NCBI RefSeq assembly: GCF_008692605.1 | Contig: NZ_LFCT01000003.1 | Coordinates: 1 to 64,000 of the forward strand | Length of the DNA stretch: 64,000 nucleotides | Source of the DNA: Sphingobium estronivorans | Lineage (GTDB): Bacteria > Pseudomonadota > Alphaproteobacteria > Sphingomonadales > Sphingomonadaceae | Reading direction: 5' to 3' | In this document: positions 31,851 to 41,029 of the stretch, in pieces | How the letters are laid out: each line of letters opens with the position of its first letter | Position numbering within the stretch: the first letter of the stretch is position 1 | Translations under genes and position numbers: made by a program | The notes under the pieces: model-generated | Seen by the model: the letters and a program-made list of their open reading frames with translations, nothing else | Told to the model about the DNA's origin: nothing | Database searches by the model: none

Positions 31851-32276
31851 TTGACCCTCATCCCCGTCACCCGGTCGATCGCCATCGACACGGATGAACT
31901 GTCGGAGACGTTCGTCCGCTCGACCGGCGCGGGGGGCCAGCATGTGAACACCACCGACAGCGCCGTGCAGTTGCGCTTCGACGTGGCGAACAGCCCTTCC
32001 TTGCCCGAGGCGGTGAAGAACAGGCTGGCGATGATCGCGGGGCGACGGATGACGGCGGACGGAGTCCTGATCCTGCGTTCCGAAGGCTCGCGTTCGCAAC
32101 TCATGAACCGGCAGGAAGTGGTGGAGCGGCTGGTCGACCTTATCCGCGAGGCTACCATCGTGCCCAAGGCGCGCAAGGCGACCAAGCCGGGCAAGGCTGC
32201 AAAAGCCCGCCGCGTCGACGCCAAGAAGGCGCGCAGTTCGGTGAAGGCAGGCCGGGGCAAGGTGCGCTTCGATTAA
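31851..32276 (+). CDS. arfB: Alternative ribosome-rescue peptidyl-tRNA hydrolase ArfB
   Basis: A 141-residue protein with the release-factor GGQ motif at residues 28-30 (STGAGGQHVNTTDSAVQL) and a long basic C-terminal tail rich in Lys and Arg. The tail enters the empty mRNA channel of stalled ribosomes while GGQ hydrolyses peptidyl-tRNA. The start is TTG, 3 bases after the pseudouridine synthase stop, which suggests coupled translation. Confidence 0.93.
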   Translation: MTLIPVTRSIAIDTDELSETFVRSTGAGGQHVNTTDSAVQLRFDVANSPSLPEAVKNRLAMIAGRRMTADGVLILRSEGSRSQLMNRQEVVERLVDLIREATIVPKARKATKPGKAAKARRVDAKKARSSVKAGRGKVRFD

Positions 32277-32318
32277 CCGGGCTGGCCGAAATATCCGGCA
32301 CGCCGTATATCCGCCGTC

Positions 32319-32804
32319 ATGTTCGATTTTGCTCCCACGGCGGATGCCGACAAGATCACGCTCTATGACGACCTGCTTTCCGCCGCCGATGCGCTGACTG
32401 CGGGCGAGGCCGATGCCATCGCCAATATGGCCAATATCTCGGCATTGATCTGGCAGTTTTTGCCCGACCTCAACTGGGCCGGCTTCTACCGTATGGTCGT
32501 GGGCGAACTGGTGCTGGGGCCGTTTCAAGGCAAGGCCGCCTGCATCCGCATTCCGCTCGGCAAGGGCGTCTGCGGCGCCGCGGCGGCCAGCGGCCAGACG
32601 CAGTTGGTGGAGGATGTCCACGCCTTCCCCGGCCATATCGCCTGCGATGCCGCCAGCGCGTCGGAGATCGTCGTGCCGGTGATGCGGGAAGGCCGGATAG
32701 CTGCCGTACTTGACCTCGACAGCCCCCTGCCCGCCCGGTTCGACGAAGCCGACAGGACGGGGCTGGAGCTTCTGATCGCGCGAATCGGATCGCGGCTCGC
32801 CTGA
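32319..32804 (+). CDS. msrC: Free methionine-(R)-sulfoxide reductase (GAF domain)
   Basis: A 161-residue single GAF-domain enzyme that reduces free Met-R-sulfoxide. Cys75, Cys85 and Cys109 (KAACIR, KGVCGAA, HIACDAAS) keep exactly the spacing of the three catalytic cysteines of the E. coli enzyme (84, 94, 118). LNWAGFY is also typical. It repairs oxidised methionine in the cytoplasm. Confidence 0.93.
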   Translation: MFDFAPTADADKITLYDDLLSAADALTAGEADAIANMANISALIWQFLPDLNWAGFYRMVVGELVLGPFQGKAACIRIPLGKGVCGAAAASGQTQLVEDVHAFPGHIACDAASASEIVVPVMREGRIAAVLDLDSPLPARFDEADRTGLELLIARIGSRLA

Positions 32805-32915
32805 AGCGATCCTGCCCCGTTTCGGGACAAGGCGCGCAGCGCCCATGCGTGGATCGCCGCGCTCCACCATGCTAAACAAGCCGTTAACAAATCAGCCGAA
32901 AACGGGGAGTGCGGC

Positions 32916-33395
32916 ATGTCGATACGAAGCATCGTCCTGGCGGGCATCGGCCTGACATTGGGGATGACGACGCCCGTTGCGGCAAGCGGCCATCCGCCGC
33001 CGCCACAGGGGTTGCGCTACGATGACGAGGTGACGGCCCCTGACGTCCCGCCCCCTCCGCCAGAGACGCCGAGCTATGAGGGGCGCTGGAGCGGCACATG
33101 GCGCGACAGGGACGGCAGGACCTATAGCGGCGACTATGAGGGCCGGTTCGAAGGCCAGGTCCATGACGGCCCCGGCGTCGATTACGATGCGCCGCCCTAT
33201 GCCGCCGCGCCCGCGCCGCCCGTCCCCGGCCAGCCCATTGTCACGACGACGCAGGCGCCCGGTTATTTTGCGCAAGGCTATTATTATCCCGGCGCCACCA
33301 CCACGACAGTCGTCATCCAGCCCACGGTCAGGACGACGCGCAGCTATGTCACGGAAACGGTGAATTCCCACACCGCCCGGCGGCGTTCGAGATAG
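32916..33395 (+). CDS. Exported proline/tyrosine-rich protein of unknown function
   Basis: A 159-residue protein with a signal peptide (residues 1-24, ending VAAS). Two short related units follow: YEGRWSGTWRDRDGRTYSG and DYEGRFEGQVHDG, which look like a glycine/tyrosine repeat of the MORN kind. The rest is Pro-, Ala- and Thr-rich with GYYYPGATTTT near the end. GGGGAG precedes the ATG. I do not recognise a defined family; a surface or envelope protein is likely. Confidence 0.65.
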   Translation: MSIRSIVLAGIGLTLGMTTPVAASGHPPPPQGLRYDDEVTAPDVPPPPPETPSYEGRWSGTWRDRDGRTYSGDYEGRFEGQVHDGPGVDYDAPPYAAAPAPPVPGQPIVTTTQAPGYFAQGYYYPGATTTTVVIQPTVRTTRSYVTETVNSHTARRRSR

Positions 33396-33402
33396 AGCGC
33401 CT

Positions 33403-35925
33403 TCAGGCCGCCTGCAATCGCACGCCCGCCCAGGGCCGGGGCCGCCCGAGCAGATAGCCCTGCCCGACGGCACAACCCCGCGCCAGCAACAGGGCGATCT
33501 GGCTTTGCCGCTCAATGCCCTCGGCCACGACCTCCATGCCCAGGCTGCCACCCAGCTTGCCGATGGCGTCGACGATGACCGCGTCCCCCGCATCCTGCTC
33601 GATATTGCTGACGAAACTCTTGTCGATCTTCAACACGTCGACCGGATATTGTTTCAAATGGCTGAGCGAGGCATAGCCGGTGCCGAAATCGTCGAGCGCG
33701 ATCCGCACGCCCGCCGCCGAGAGCCGATGCAGCGCCTGCTCGACCTGATCCGCGCCCCGGCCCAAAAACACCGTTTCGGTAACCTCCACCTCGAAATGCT
33801 GGGGCGATATGCCGCTGCGTTCGAGATGGGCGAGGACATAGCCGGCAAAATCATGCTGCATGAAGTCCGCCGCCGAAGCGTTGATCGCCACGCGGCCCGG
33901 ATCGTGACCGGCGCGCAACCAGCGGCTGACGTCGCGCACGACCGCCGCCATCATCTTCTCGGTAAGCTGGACCGCGATTTCCGCATTGTCGAAGGCCGCC
34001 GCAATGCTGTCCGGCGCATGCACGCCGGTGCGCGGATTCTGCCAGCGCAGCAGCGCCTCATAGCCCAATATCCGGCCGGTCAGCAGGTCGATCTTGGGCT
34101 GATAAAAGGGCACCACCAGATCGTCGGAGATCGCCTGCCGCGCCATGTGGATCATGGAACTGCGCTGCTGCGCCTCCGCCCGCAATTGCGAATGGAACAT
34201 GGTCAGCCGCCCGCGCCCTGCGGATTTGGACGCATAAAGCGCCAGGTCGGCCGCCTTGAGCAATTCCGTCGCTTCATCACCATGTTCACCGAACACGGCG
34301 CCGCCGATGCTGACGCTACAATCGAGCGAACGACCGTTATGAACATAAGGTCCACGCACGCCGCCCAGCAATTCGGCGCTCCATTCGGCCAGCGCAGCGC
34401 TGTCGGCCAGTGAGGGCGCGATCATGCCGAATTCATCGCCGCCCAGCCGCCCGACCGTTGCGTCGGCCGGGGCGCAGGCGGCAAAGCGCTGGGCAAAGCC
34501 GCAGAGCAGCGCATCGCCCGCGTCATGGCCCAGCATGTCGTTGATACGCTTCAGATCGTCGATGTCGACCATCACCAGACCGAAACTCTCGCCCGACTGG
34601 CGCGCCTGCTCCGTCATGTCCTCCAGCGTGGCCTGCCACAGCGCGCGGTTGGGCATGCGCGTCATCGGGTCATGGGTCGCGGCCCAGCGGATGCGATCCT
34701 CGCTGTTCCGTTCCTCGGTCACATCCTGAAAGGTGACAATCACCCGCGCCGGGCGGCCGGATTCGGCAAAGCTGCTCCAGCCGATGCTCCGGATCCAACG
34801 CAGTGCGCCAGTGTCGGCCCGATACACCCGCAGCGTCGCTTCGAAATGCGGCGGCAGGCGATTGGCAGCCACCGCGTCCAGCATGGCGGCAAGGCGCGGC
34901 CGATCCTCCGGATGCACCAGTCTCAACGCCAATTCGCTCGTCGCCGGCTCTGTATCCGACAGGCCCAGCATCGCGCGGAATTCCCGCGACCAGGTGCGCA
35001 TTCCGCTGGCTCCGTCAAAATCCCAGATGCCAAGGCGCGCCGACTGGATGGCCAGGCGGAAGCGCTCTTCGCTCTCGGCGAGAGCGCGCTGCGCCAGCTT
35101 TTCCGCATGAATATCCTCCAGCGTGCCGTACCAGCGCACGATCCGACCCCGGTCGTCCCGTCGCGCCGAAGCCCTTGCACGCATCCATCGATAGCTGCCG
35201 CCGGCAAGGCATATTCGATAATCAATATCTACCGGCTCGCCCGACCGGAGCCTTTCGGCCCAGAGCGACAGGGTTCGCTCGACATCGTCGGGATGCAGCG
35301 AGGCAATCCATCCAGCCCCTCGCGCGGAGTGCGGCGACCGCCCCGTCAACTCCTGCCAGCGCGGGCCGATTTCCTCGACCCTGCCATCGGGTGCCGCCGT
35401 CCAGGGCACTTGCGGACTCAGGTCGACCGACCAACGATAATGCTGCCGGCTTTCCGCCAGCGCATCGGCCAGGGCGCGCCGGTCATGATCGTGGCGCTCG
35501 TCAATATCCTCGACGGTCCCGTACCAGAGCGGCGCTTCGTCCGCTTCGACAACCCGCGTCATGCGGACAATGCCCCACCGCCTGGCTCCCGATTGGGCGC
35601 GCATCCGAACCGGGACCGGGTCGGGCCGGGACGATCCTTTCGCCGCGTCGGCCAAGGCCCGCCGGTCGCGCCGGTCGAGCAAAACGCGCCAGTCATGACC
35701 CATCATGTCGCAGGTAAAATGCCGCGCGAACAGGTCCGAACAGATTTCCCGGGACAGGACGCGGCCACGATCGTCCGCGATCCAGCGGATCAGCGGCGGG
35801 GAAACGCCGTGAAAGACCGGTGAAGAGGCCATTTCATTGCGGTAATGGAGCATATCCCAGTCCAGCCGGCCCATGGCCGGCTCGGCATCGATATCTCCAA
35901 ATCGGCGATCAGCAAAACGGTCCAT
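33403..35925 (-). CDS. PAS-GGDEF-EAL c-di-GMP signalling protein
   Basis: An 840-residue soluble protein. Three or four PAS-like sensor regions fill residues 20-400 (the last has WDFDGASGMRTWSREF and then FQDVTEERNSE). The diguanylate cyclase domain has an intact RLGGDEF signature, and the phosphodiesterase domain has EALLRW, NASAADFM, DDFGTGYASL and VVAEGIE. Both activities may be present. No membrane segment is seen, so it senses a cytoplasmic signal. ATG 35925 is chosen over TTG 35943. The PilZ protein at 26180 could respond to its product. Confidence 0.92.
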   Translation of the reverse strand: MDRFADRRFGDIDAEPAMGRLDWDMLHYRNEMASSPVFHGVSPPLIRWIADDRGRVLSREICSDLFARHFTCDMMGHDWRVLLDRRDRRALADAAKGSSRPDPVPVRMRAQSGARRWGIVRMTRVVEADEAPLWYGTVEDIDERHDHDRRALADALAESRQHYRWSVDLSPQVPWTAAPDGRVEEIGPRWQELTGRSPHSARGAGWIASLHPDDVERTLSLWAERLRSGEPVDIDYRICLAGGSYRWMRARASARRDDRGRIVRWYGTLEDIHAEKLAQRALAESEERFRLAIQSARLGIWDFDGASGMRTWSREFRAMLGLSDTEPATSELALRLVHPEDRPRLAAMLDAVAANRLPPHFEATLRVYRADTGALRWIRSIGWSSFAESGRPARVIVTFQDVTEERNSEDRIRWAATHDPMTRMPNRALWQATLEDMTEQARQSGESFGLVMVDIDDLKRINDMLGHDAGDALLCGFAQRFAACAPADATVGRLGGDEFGMIAPSLADSAALAEWSAELLGGVRGPYVHNGRSLDCSVSIGGAVFGEHGDEATELLKAADLALYASKSAGRGRLTMFHSQLRAEAQQRSSMIHMARQAISDDLVVPFYQPKIDLLTGRILGYEALLRWQNPRTGVHAPDSIAAAFDNAEIAVQLTEKMMAAVVRDVSRWLRAGHDPGRVAINASAADFMQHDFAGYVLAHLERSGISPQHFEVEVTETVFLGRGADQVEQALHRLSAAGVRIALDDFGTGYASLSHLKQYPVDVLKIDKSFVSNIEQDAGDAVIVDAIGKLGGSLGMEVVAEGIERQSQIALLLARGCAVGQGYLLGRPRPWAGVRLQAA

Positions 35926-36058
35926 GGGACTGCTCTGATCCAATGCTGTTTCCGCACTTCATCAGCATGCTGTAGCGGAAAAAGTTAAAGAAGCTTTCCC
36001 ATGCAAGTATCGGAAATATATCCGCAATGGCGCGATCCGCGGTTCGCGGTCCGGCATC

Positions 36059-36877
36059 TTATTTACGAAAAATCGCTGCCAGTTCGCCCGGCAACGCCGC
36101 TTCGTCGCGGCAGCCCGCTTCCCGAACGGCCTGCACCTGCTGCTGCGGATCGAAGCGCGTCCAGCCGTTACGGCTCAGCCTTTCCAGCGGACGATAGCGA
36201 ATCTTATACTGCATCCGCTGCGATTCCTCGACCCAATAGCCGAGATAGACATAGGGCAGACCGGCTTTCGCGGCGCGCAGGATATGATCCATGATGATGA
36301 AATTGCCCAGCCCCTTGCGATGCTCCAGCTCCGTATCGAAGAAGCTGTAGATCATCGACAGGCCATCGCCCTGCCGGTCGGTCAGGCAGGCGCCGACCAG
36401 CTTGCCGGGACGACCGTTTTCACCGGGTTCGCGATATTCGACGACATGGCTTTCCACCGGGGTCTGTTCGACCATGTCGGCGAAATCCATCTCATCCATC
36501 TCGGTCATGCCGCCGCCCGGGTGGCGCGCACGCAGGTAACGCTGAAGCAACGCGAACTGCTCCTCCGTCGACCAGGGCTTGCAGGCGGTGATGACCAGAT
36601 CTTCATTCTTGCGCAGCAATTTGCGCTGGGTCGCATTGGGCGTGAACTCGCCCGCGACGACGCGCACCGACACGCAGGCGGAACAATCCGCGCAGCTGGG
36701 GCGATAGGCGACATTCTGGCTGCGGCGAAAACCGATGCGGCCAAGCGCGTCGTTCAGTTCCGACGCATTGTCGCCGCTCAGTTCGGTGAACACCTTCCGT
36801 TCGCTCTTGCCCGGCAGATAGGGGCAAGGGCTGGGATTGGTCACGAAAAAGCGTGGAAAGCGGAATGGCGCACTCAC
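36059..36877 (-). CDS. bpt: Aspartate/glutamate leucyl- or arginyltransferase (N-degron pathway)
   Basis: A 272-residue member of the arginyl/leucyl-tRNA-protein transferase family (ATE/Bpt). It places an amino acid from tRNA on N-terminal Asp or Glu so that ClpS-ClpAP can degrade the protein. Family marks are [31 protein letters not shown] with its cysteines, and the GNAT-like core [17 protein letters not shown]. ilvA is the next gene on the same strand but starts 1.2 kb away (its stop is at 37010), so the two are probably separate transcripts or loosely linked. Confidence 0.93.
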   Translation of the reverse strand: MSAPFRFPRFFVTNPSPCPYLPGKSERKVFTELSGDNASELNDALGRIGFRRSQNVAYRPSCADCSACVSVRVVAGEFTPNATQRKLLRKNEDLVITACKPWSTEEQFALLQRYLRARHPGGGMTEMDEMDFADMVEQTPVESHVVEYREPGENGRPGKLVGACLTDRQGDGLSMIYSFFDTELEHRKGLGNFIIMDHILRAAKAGLPYVYLGYWVEESQRMQYKIRYRPLERLSRNGWTRFDPQQQVQAVREAGCRDEAALPGELAAIFRK

Positions 36878-37009
36878 AACCGCATCTCCCCCACAGCGCT
36901 GCCCGACCCCTGATTCATGAGTCGACTATGCCGTTCGCGGGCCGCTGTGAAAAGTTTATTTACCACGAAAATCACGTGGAGGGCAGAGGCGCCACAGCGG
37001 GCGCGTCGA

Positions 37010-38257
37010 TCAGGCGACTTCGATCGGCGCGACTTCGTAACCCACCGCGCGAAGAGCGGCGATCAGCCGCTCCAGATGGGCTCCGTCCCGTGTCTCGCAC
37101 TCGACGTCGAGGCTGAGGCCCTTGGCCGGCAGATTGGTGAAAATCCGCTGGTGCGAGAGTTCCAGGATGTTGACCGCTTCCTGGTCGAAGATGCGCGCGA
37201 CATGGAACAGCGCGCCGGGCCGATCCTGAAGGATGATGCGCAGCCGCGCCAGACGGCCCGAACGCGCCAGATCGCGCAGCAGGACATTCGCCAGCAGGCG
37301 TGTGTCGATGTTGCCACCGGTCAGGATCAGTCCCACCTTGCGCCCGGCGAATTCGTCCTTGTTGGTCAGCAGCGCGGCGAGACCGGCCGCCCCCGCCCCC
37401 TCGACCACGGTCTTTTCGATCTGGAGCAGCAGGCTGACAGCCTCCTCCAGATGGCGCTCGCTGACCAGCAGCACATCGTCCGCCAGCCGCTCGACAAAGC
37501 GGCGGGTGAGTTCGCCCGGCTGCTTGACGGCAATGCCTTCCGCCAGCGTGTCGCCGTCGCAGGGCAGGTTCGCGCCCTTGATAAAGTCGTACATCGAGGG
37601 ATAGAGTTCCGCCTGCACGCCATAGACCTTGATATCAGGCTTCATCGCCTTGGCCGCGGTCGCCACGCCCGAAAACAGGCCGCCGCCGCCGATCGGGACG
37701 ATCAGCGTGTCGATCTCCGGCGCGTCCTCCAGCATTTCGAGCGCGACCGTGCCCTGCCCTGCCATGATGGCGGGTTCATCGAAGGGATGCACGAAAGTCA
37801 GGCCCTGCTCCACCTCCAGCTTGCGGGCATGGGCATAGGCATCGTCGAACTTTTCGCCGAACTGGACGACGGTGGCGCCATGGCCCTGAGTCTGCGTCAC
37901 CTTCACCGTGGGCGTGGTGGTCGGCATGACGATGGTGACGGGCACGCCCAGCCGTTTGCCATGATAGGCCAGACCCTGCGCATGATTGCCGGCCGAGGCG
38001 GCGATCACGCCCTTTTTCTTCGCCTCTTCGTCAAGCTGGAGAAGGCGGTTCAATGCGCCGCGCTCCTTATAGGCGGCGGTAAACTGAAGATTCTCGAACT
38101 TCAGATAGACCTTGCAGCCGAACATGGTCGACAGCGTCTGGCTCACCAGCGTCGGCGTATGCACGACCGAGCCGGAAATTCGCACGCGCGCCGCCAATAT
38201 ATCGTCGACGGAAATGGGCAGCGGCATGGCGCTCTCGATGCTGGTCAGCGTATTCAT
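37010..38257 (-). CDS. ilvA: Threonine ammonia-lyase with ACT domain
   Basis: A 415-residue PLP enzyme converting threonine to 2-oxobutanoate and ammonia for isoleucine synthesis. The PLP lysine is Lys64 in AAYKERGA. SAGNHAQG and PIGGGGLFSG bind the cofactor phosphate. An ACT domain at about residues 335-410 (ILQDRPGALFHVARIF) suggests allosteric control. GGGGAGC precedes ATG 38257. The frame stays open far upstream, but that is antisense to the next gene. Confidence 0.93.
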   Translation of the reverse strand: MNTLTSIESAMPLPISVDDILAARVRISGSVVHTPTLVSQTLSTMFGCKVYLKFENLQFTAAYKERGALNRLLQLDEEAKKKGVIAASAGNHAQGLAYHGKRLGVPVTIVMPTTTPTVKVTQTQGHGATVVQFGEKFDDAYAHARKLEVEQGLTFVHPFDEPAIMAGQGTVALEMLEDAPEIDTLIVPIGGGGLFSGVATAAKAMKPDIKVYGVQAELYPSMYDFIKGANLPCDGDTLAEGIAVKQPGELTRRFVERLADDVLLVSERHLEEAVSLLLQIEKTVVEGAGAAGLAALLTNKDEFAGRKVGLILTGGNIDTRLLANVLLRDLARSGRLARLRIILQDRPGALFHVARIFDQEAVNILELSHQRIFTNLPAKGLSLDVECETRDGAHLERLIAALRAVGYEVAPIEVA

Positions 38258-38266
38258 GGCGCGCTC

Positions 38267-38319
38267 CCCTAAAGCATTTTCGCGCGGGCCGAAACAGGCC
38301 AGCGACATGAAAATTGCGG
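38267..38319. repeat. Dispersed intergenic repeat, copy 1
   Basis: CCCTAAAGCATTTT, then GAAACAG and GAAAATTGCGG in order. The same order of blocks occurs at 51262-51314. The outer blocks GCATTTTC and GAAAATTGC are imperfectly complementary, so it can fold. It sits in the ilvA upstream region. Confidence 0.5.
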
Positions 38320-38389
38320 TTGAAGGAACTGGCACTGACGGACAACTGTGCTTATGGCTTGGCCTCACCCCTTTAACTGCATGAGGCAT

Positions 38390-39259
38390 ATGGCACATAT
38401 CGCTTTTATCGGCCTGGGCGTCATGGGCGGTCCGATTGCAGGACATCTGGCCAGGGCCGGGCACCGGATGACGGTCTACAACCGCTCCATCGGCAAGGCG
38501 AAAAGCTGGGCGGAGACCTATGGCGGCACGGTCGCGGTCAGCCCGGCCAAGGCCGCCGAACATGCCGATATCGTCATCAGTTGCGTCGGGACCGACGACG
38601 ATCTGTCGCAGGTGACGTTGGGCCGGGACGGCGCCTTCCGCGCGATGAAGCCCGGCGGTCTCTATATCGACCATACGACGGTATCGGCGCGGATTGCGCG
38701 GCAGCTCTATGTGGAGGGGGAAAGCCGGGGCCTCTATTTCGTGGACGCGCCGGTCACGGGCGGTCAGGCGGGCGCGGAAAAGGGTTCGCTTTCCGTCATG
38801 TGCGGGGGCAGCCAGCCCGCCGTCGACGCCGCGAAGATCGTGATGCAGGCCTATGCCGCTCGCATCGTCCATGTCGGGAAAGCGGGCGCGGGACAAACCG
38901 CGAAGATGGTCAACCAGATCTGCATCGGCGGCGTGGTTCAGGGATTGGCGGAGGCGTTGCGTTTCGCGCAGGCGGCGGAACTCAATCTGGACAAGGTGTT
39001 CGAGGCGATCTCCGGCGGCGCGGCGCAAAGCTGGCAGATGGACAATTATTGGAAGACGATGGCGGCGGACAATTTCGATTTCGGTTTCGCGGTGGATTGG
39101 ATGCGCAAGGATCTGGGGCTGGCGCTGGAGGAAGCGCGGGCAAATGGGGCGACCCTGCCGGTGACGGCGTTGATCGACCAGTTCTTTGCCGATGTGCAGG
39201 CGATGGGCGGCCATCGGCAAGACACCAGCGCTCTGGTGCGGCGGATCACGCGGGCATGA
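38390..39259 (+). CDS. NAD(P)-dependent beta-hydroxyacid dehydrogenase (3-hydroxyisobutyrate dehydrogenase family)
   Basis: A 289-residue enzyme. The Rossmann loop is FIGLGVMGGPIAGHL; DAPVTGGQAGAEKGSL is the substrate-binding block; GQTAKMVNQ holds the catalytic Lys. YNRSIGKA after the second strand suggests preference for NADP. It may act on 3-hydroxyisobutyrate, tartronate semialdehyde or a related acid; the substrate is not fixed. ATG 38381 is a second possible start. It overlaps the amidohydrolase by four bases (ATGA). Confidence 0.88.
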   Translation: MAHIAFIGLGVMGGPIAGHLARAGHRMTVYNRSIGKAKSWAETYGGTVAVSPAKAAEHADIVISCVGTDDDLSQVTLGRDGAFRAMKPGGLYIDHTTVSARIARQLYVEGESRGLYFVDAPVTGGQAGAEKGSLSVMCGGSQPAVDAAKIVMQAYAARIVHVGKAGAGQTAKMVNQICIGGVVQGLAEALRFAQAAELNLDKVFEAISGGAAQSWQMDNYWKTMAADNFDFGFAVDWMRKDLGLALEEARANGATLPVTALIDQFFADVQAMGGHRQDTSALVRRITRA

Positions 39260-40959
39260 AGGCTGCATTGCTGGCGGCGGTGGCCGCGCTCGCTTTGCCC
39301 GGCACGGCCCTGGCTTCGGGCGTCATCGACAATGTGAACGGCATCGCGCTGGACGCCAATGGACGGATCGTGCGGTTCCGGGCCCTGACCATCGATGATG
39401 AGGGCAAGGTCGGAAAATTGTTGCCCGACCGCTATCAGGAGCCGGAACAGCCGCGCCAGAAAAAGCGCAGGAAGAACGAGCCGGAGCCACCCCAGTCCAA
39501 AAGGCTCGACTTCAAACTGGACGCGGGCGGCAAGACGCTGATCCCCGGCCTCATCGATGCGCATGGGCATGTCATGGGCTATGGCCTGTCGCTCATCACG
39601 CTGGACCTGTCGGGCACGACATCGCTGGCGGAGGCGCAGGCGAAGATCCGCGACTATGCCGCCGCCAATCCGGGGCGGAAATGGATCATCGGGACGGGCT
39701 GGAACCAGGAGCTTTGGGGCTTGGGGCGCTTTCCCACAGCGGCCGAACTGGATGCGGCGGTCAGCGATGTGCCGGTCTGGCTGGAACGGATCGACGGCCA
39801 TGCGGGCTGGGCCAATTCGCTGGCGATCAAGGCTTCGAACGTCACCGCCGCCACCAAAGCGCCGGCGGGCGGCCGGATCGAAATGGCGGGCGGCAAGCCG
39901 GCGGGCGTGTTCGTCGACAAGGCGATGGATCTGGTGACGAAGGTCATGCCGCCACCCGCGCCCAAGGACCGCGACATTGCGCTGGAAAAGGCGCAGCAGG
40001 CGCTGCTCCGTCAGGGTATTACCGGCATTGCCGACATGGGCACCAGCATCGAGGACTGGCAGGCGTTCCGGCGATCCGCGGATCGGGGGGCGCTGCGCGT
40101 GCGGATCATCTCCTACGCCTATGGCCTCGACAATATGGTGCTGATCGCCGGGCCGGAGCCGACGCCCTGGCTGTATCACGATCATCTGCGCATGGGCGGG
40201 ATCAAGCTGATCCTCGATGGTGCGCTGGGGTCGCGCGGAGCGTGGCTGAAGGCGGACTATGCCGACGCGCCGGGGCAACGCGGGTTGCCGATGATCCCCT
40301 CGACGCAACTCCGCAACATCATGAGCCGGGCGGCGATGGACAATTTCCAGATCGCGGTTCACGCCATCGGTGACGCCGCCAATAGCGAAATACTGGACGC
40401 CATCCAGGAACTCAGCGAAACCTATAAGGGCGACCGGCGCTGGCGCATCGAACATGCGCAGATCGTCGACCCCGCAGAGCTGCCGCGCTTCGGGCAATTT
40501 GGCATCGTGGCATCCATGCAGCCGGTGCACGCTACCTCGGACTGGCGCATGGCGACGGCACGACTGGGCGACGCGCGGCTGAAGGGCGCCTATGCGTGGA
40601 AGGCGATGCTGGATCATCGCGTCCCCCTTGCCTTCGGGTCGGACGTGCCGGTGGAAAGCCCCAATCCCTTCCTTGGCATGGCCGCCGCCATGAGCCGCGA
40701 GGATGCGTCGGGTCAGCCGGCGGGGGGCTGGATGCCGGAACAGCGGGTGAGCTTCGAGGCGGCGCTGGACGGGTTCACACGGCAGGCGGCCTATGCGGGC
40801 TTTGCGGAAAAGCGCTTCGGCAGCCTCGTGCCCGGTCAGCGGGCAGATTTCCTGCTGGTCGACCGGGATATTTCGCTCTCCAACGCGAGCGAAATTCGCA
40901 CGACGCAGGTGCTGGAGACGTGGATCGGCGGCAAGCGGGTCTATGTGAAGGGGCAGTAG
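39256..40959 (+). CDS. Exported amidohydrolase (YtcJ-like)
   Basis: A 567-residue metal-dependent hydrolase with a signal peptide (residues 1-21, ending ALAS). The amidohydrolase barrel shows GLIDAHGHV with metal ligands, later AVHAIGDAAN, RIEHAQIV, FGSDVPVESPNP with the metal Asp, and GSLVPGQRADFLLVD at the end. YtcJ-like enzymes act on amides or carbamates, with natural substrates mostly unknown. A short basic insertion (about residues 60-80) is unusual. Coupled to the upstream dehydrogenase. Confidence 0.87.
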   Translation: MKAALLAAVAALALPGTALASGVIDNVNGIALDANGRIVRFRALTIDDEGKVGKLLPDRYQEPEQPRQKKRRKNEPEPPQSKRLDFKLDAGGKTLIPGLIDAHGHVMGYGLSLITLDLSGTTSLAEAQAKIRDYAAANPGRKWIIGTGWNQELWGLGRFPTAAELDAAVSDVPVWLERIDGHAGWANSLAIKASNVTAATKAPAGGRIEMAGGKPAGVFVDKAMDLVTKVMPPPAPKDRDIALEKAQQALLRQGITGIADMGTSIEDWQAFRRSADRGALRVRIISYAYGLDNMVLIAGPEPTPWLYHDHLRMGGIKLILDGALGSRGAWLKADYADAPGQRGLPMIPSTQLRNIMSRAAMDNFQIAVHAIGDAANSEILDAIQELSETYKGDRRWRIEHAQIVDPAELPRFGQFGIVASMQPVHATSDWRMATARLGDARLKGAYAWKAMLDHRVPLAFGSDVPVESPNPFLGMAAAMSREDASGQPAGGWMPEQRVSFEAALDGFTRQAAYAGFAEKRFGSLVPGQRADFLLVDRDISLSNASEIRTTQVLETWIGGKRVYVKGQ

Positions 40960-41029
40960 CGCCCCTTGGAGGCATTTGACCGCGATTTCCTGGCCGGCAG
41001 CCGATGGGGTCGCTGGTCGAGAAATCGCC

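Noticed and set aside
31083..32879. 598-codon minus-strand frame across the pseudouridine synthase, arfB and msrC
   Set aside because: Antisense shadow of three well-supported genes.
38258..39268. N-terminal extension of ilvA to 752 residues
   Set aside because: The extra 337 codons are antisense to the dehydrogenase gene. ATG 38257 has a good ribosome site and matches the family start.
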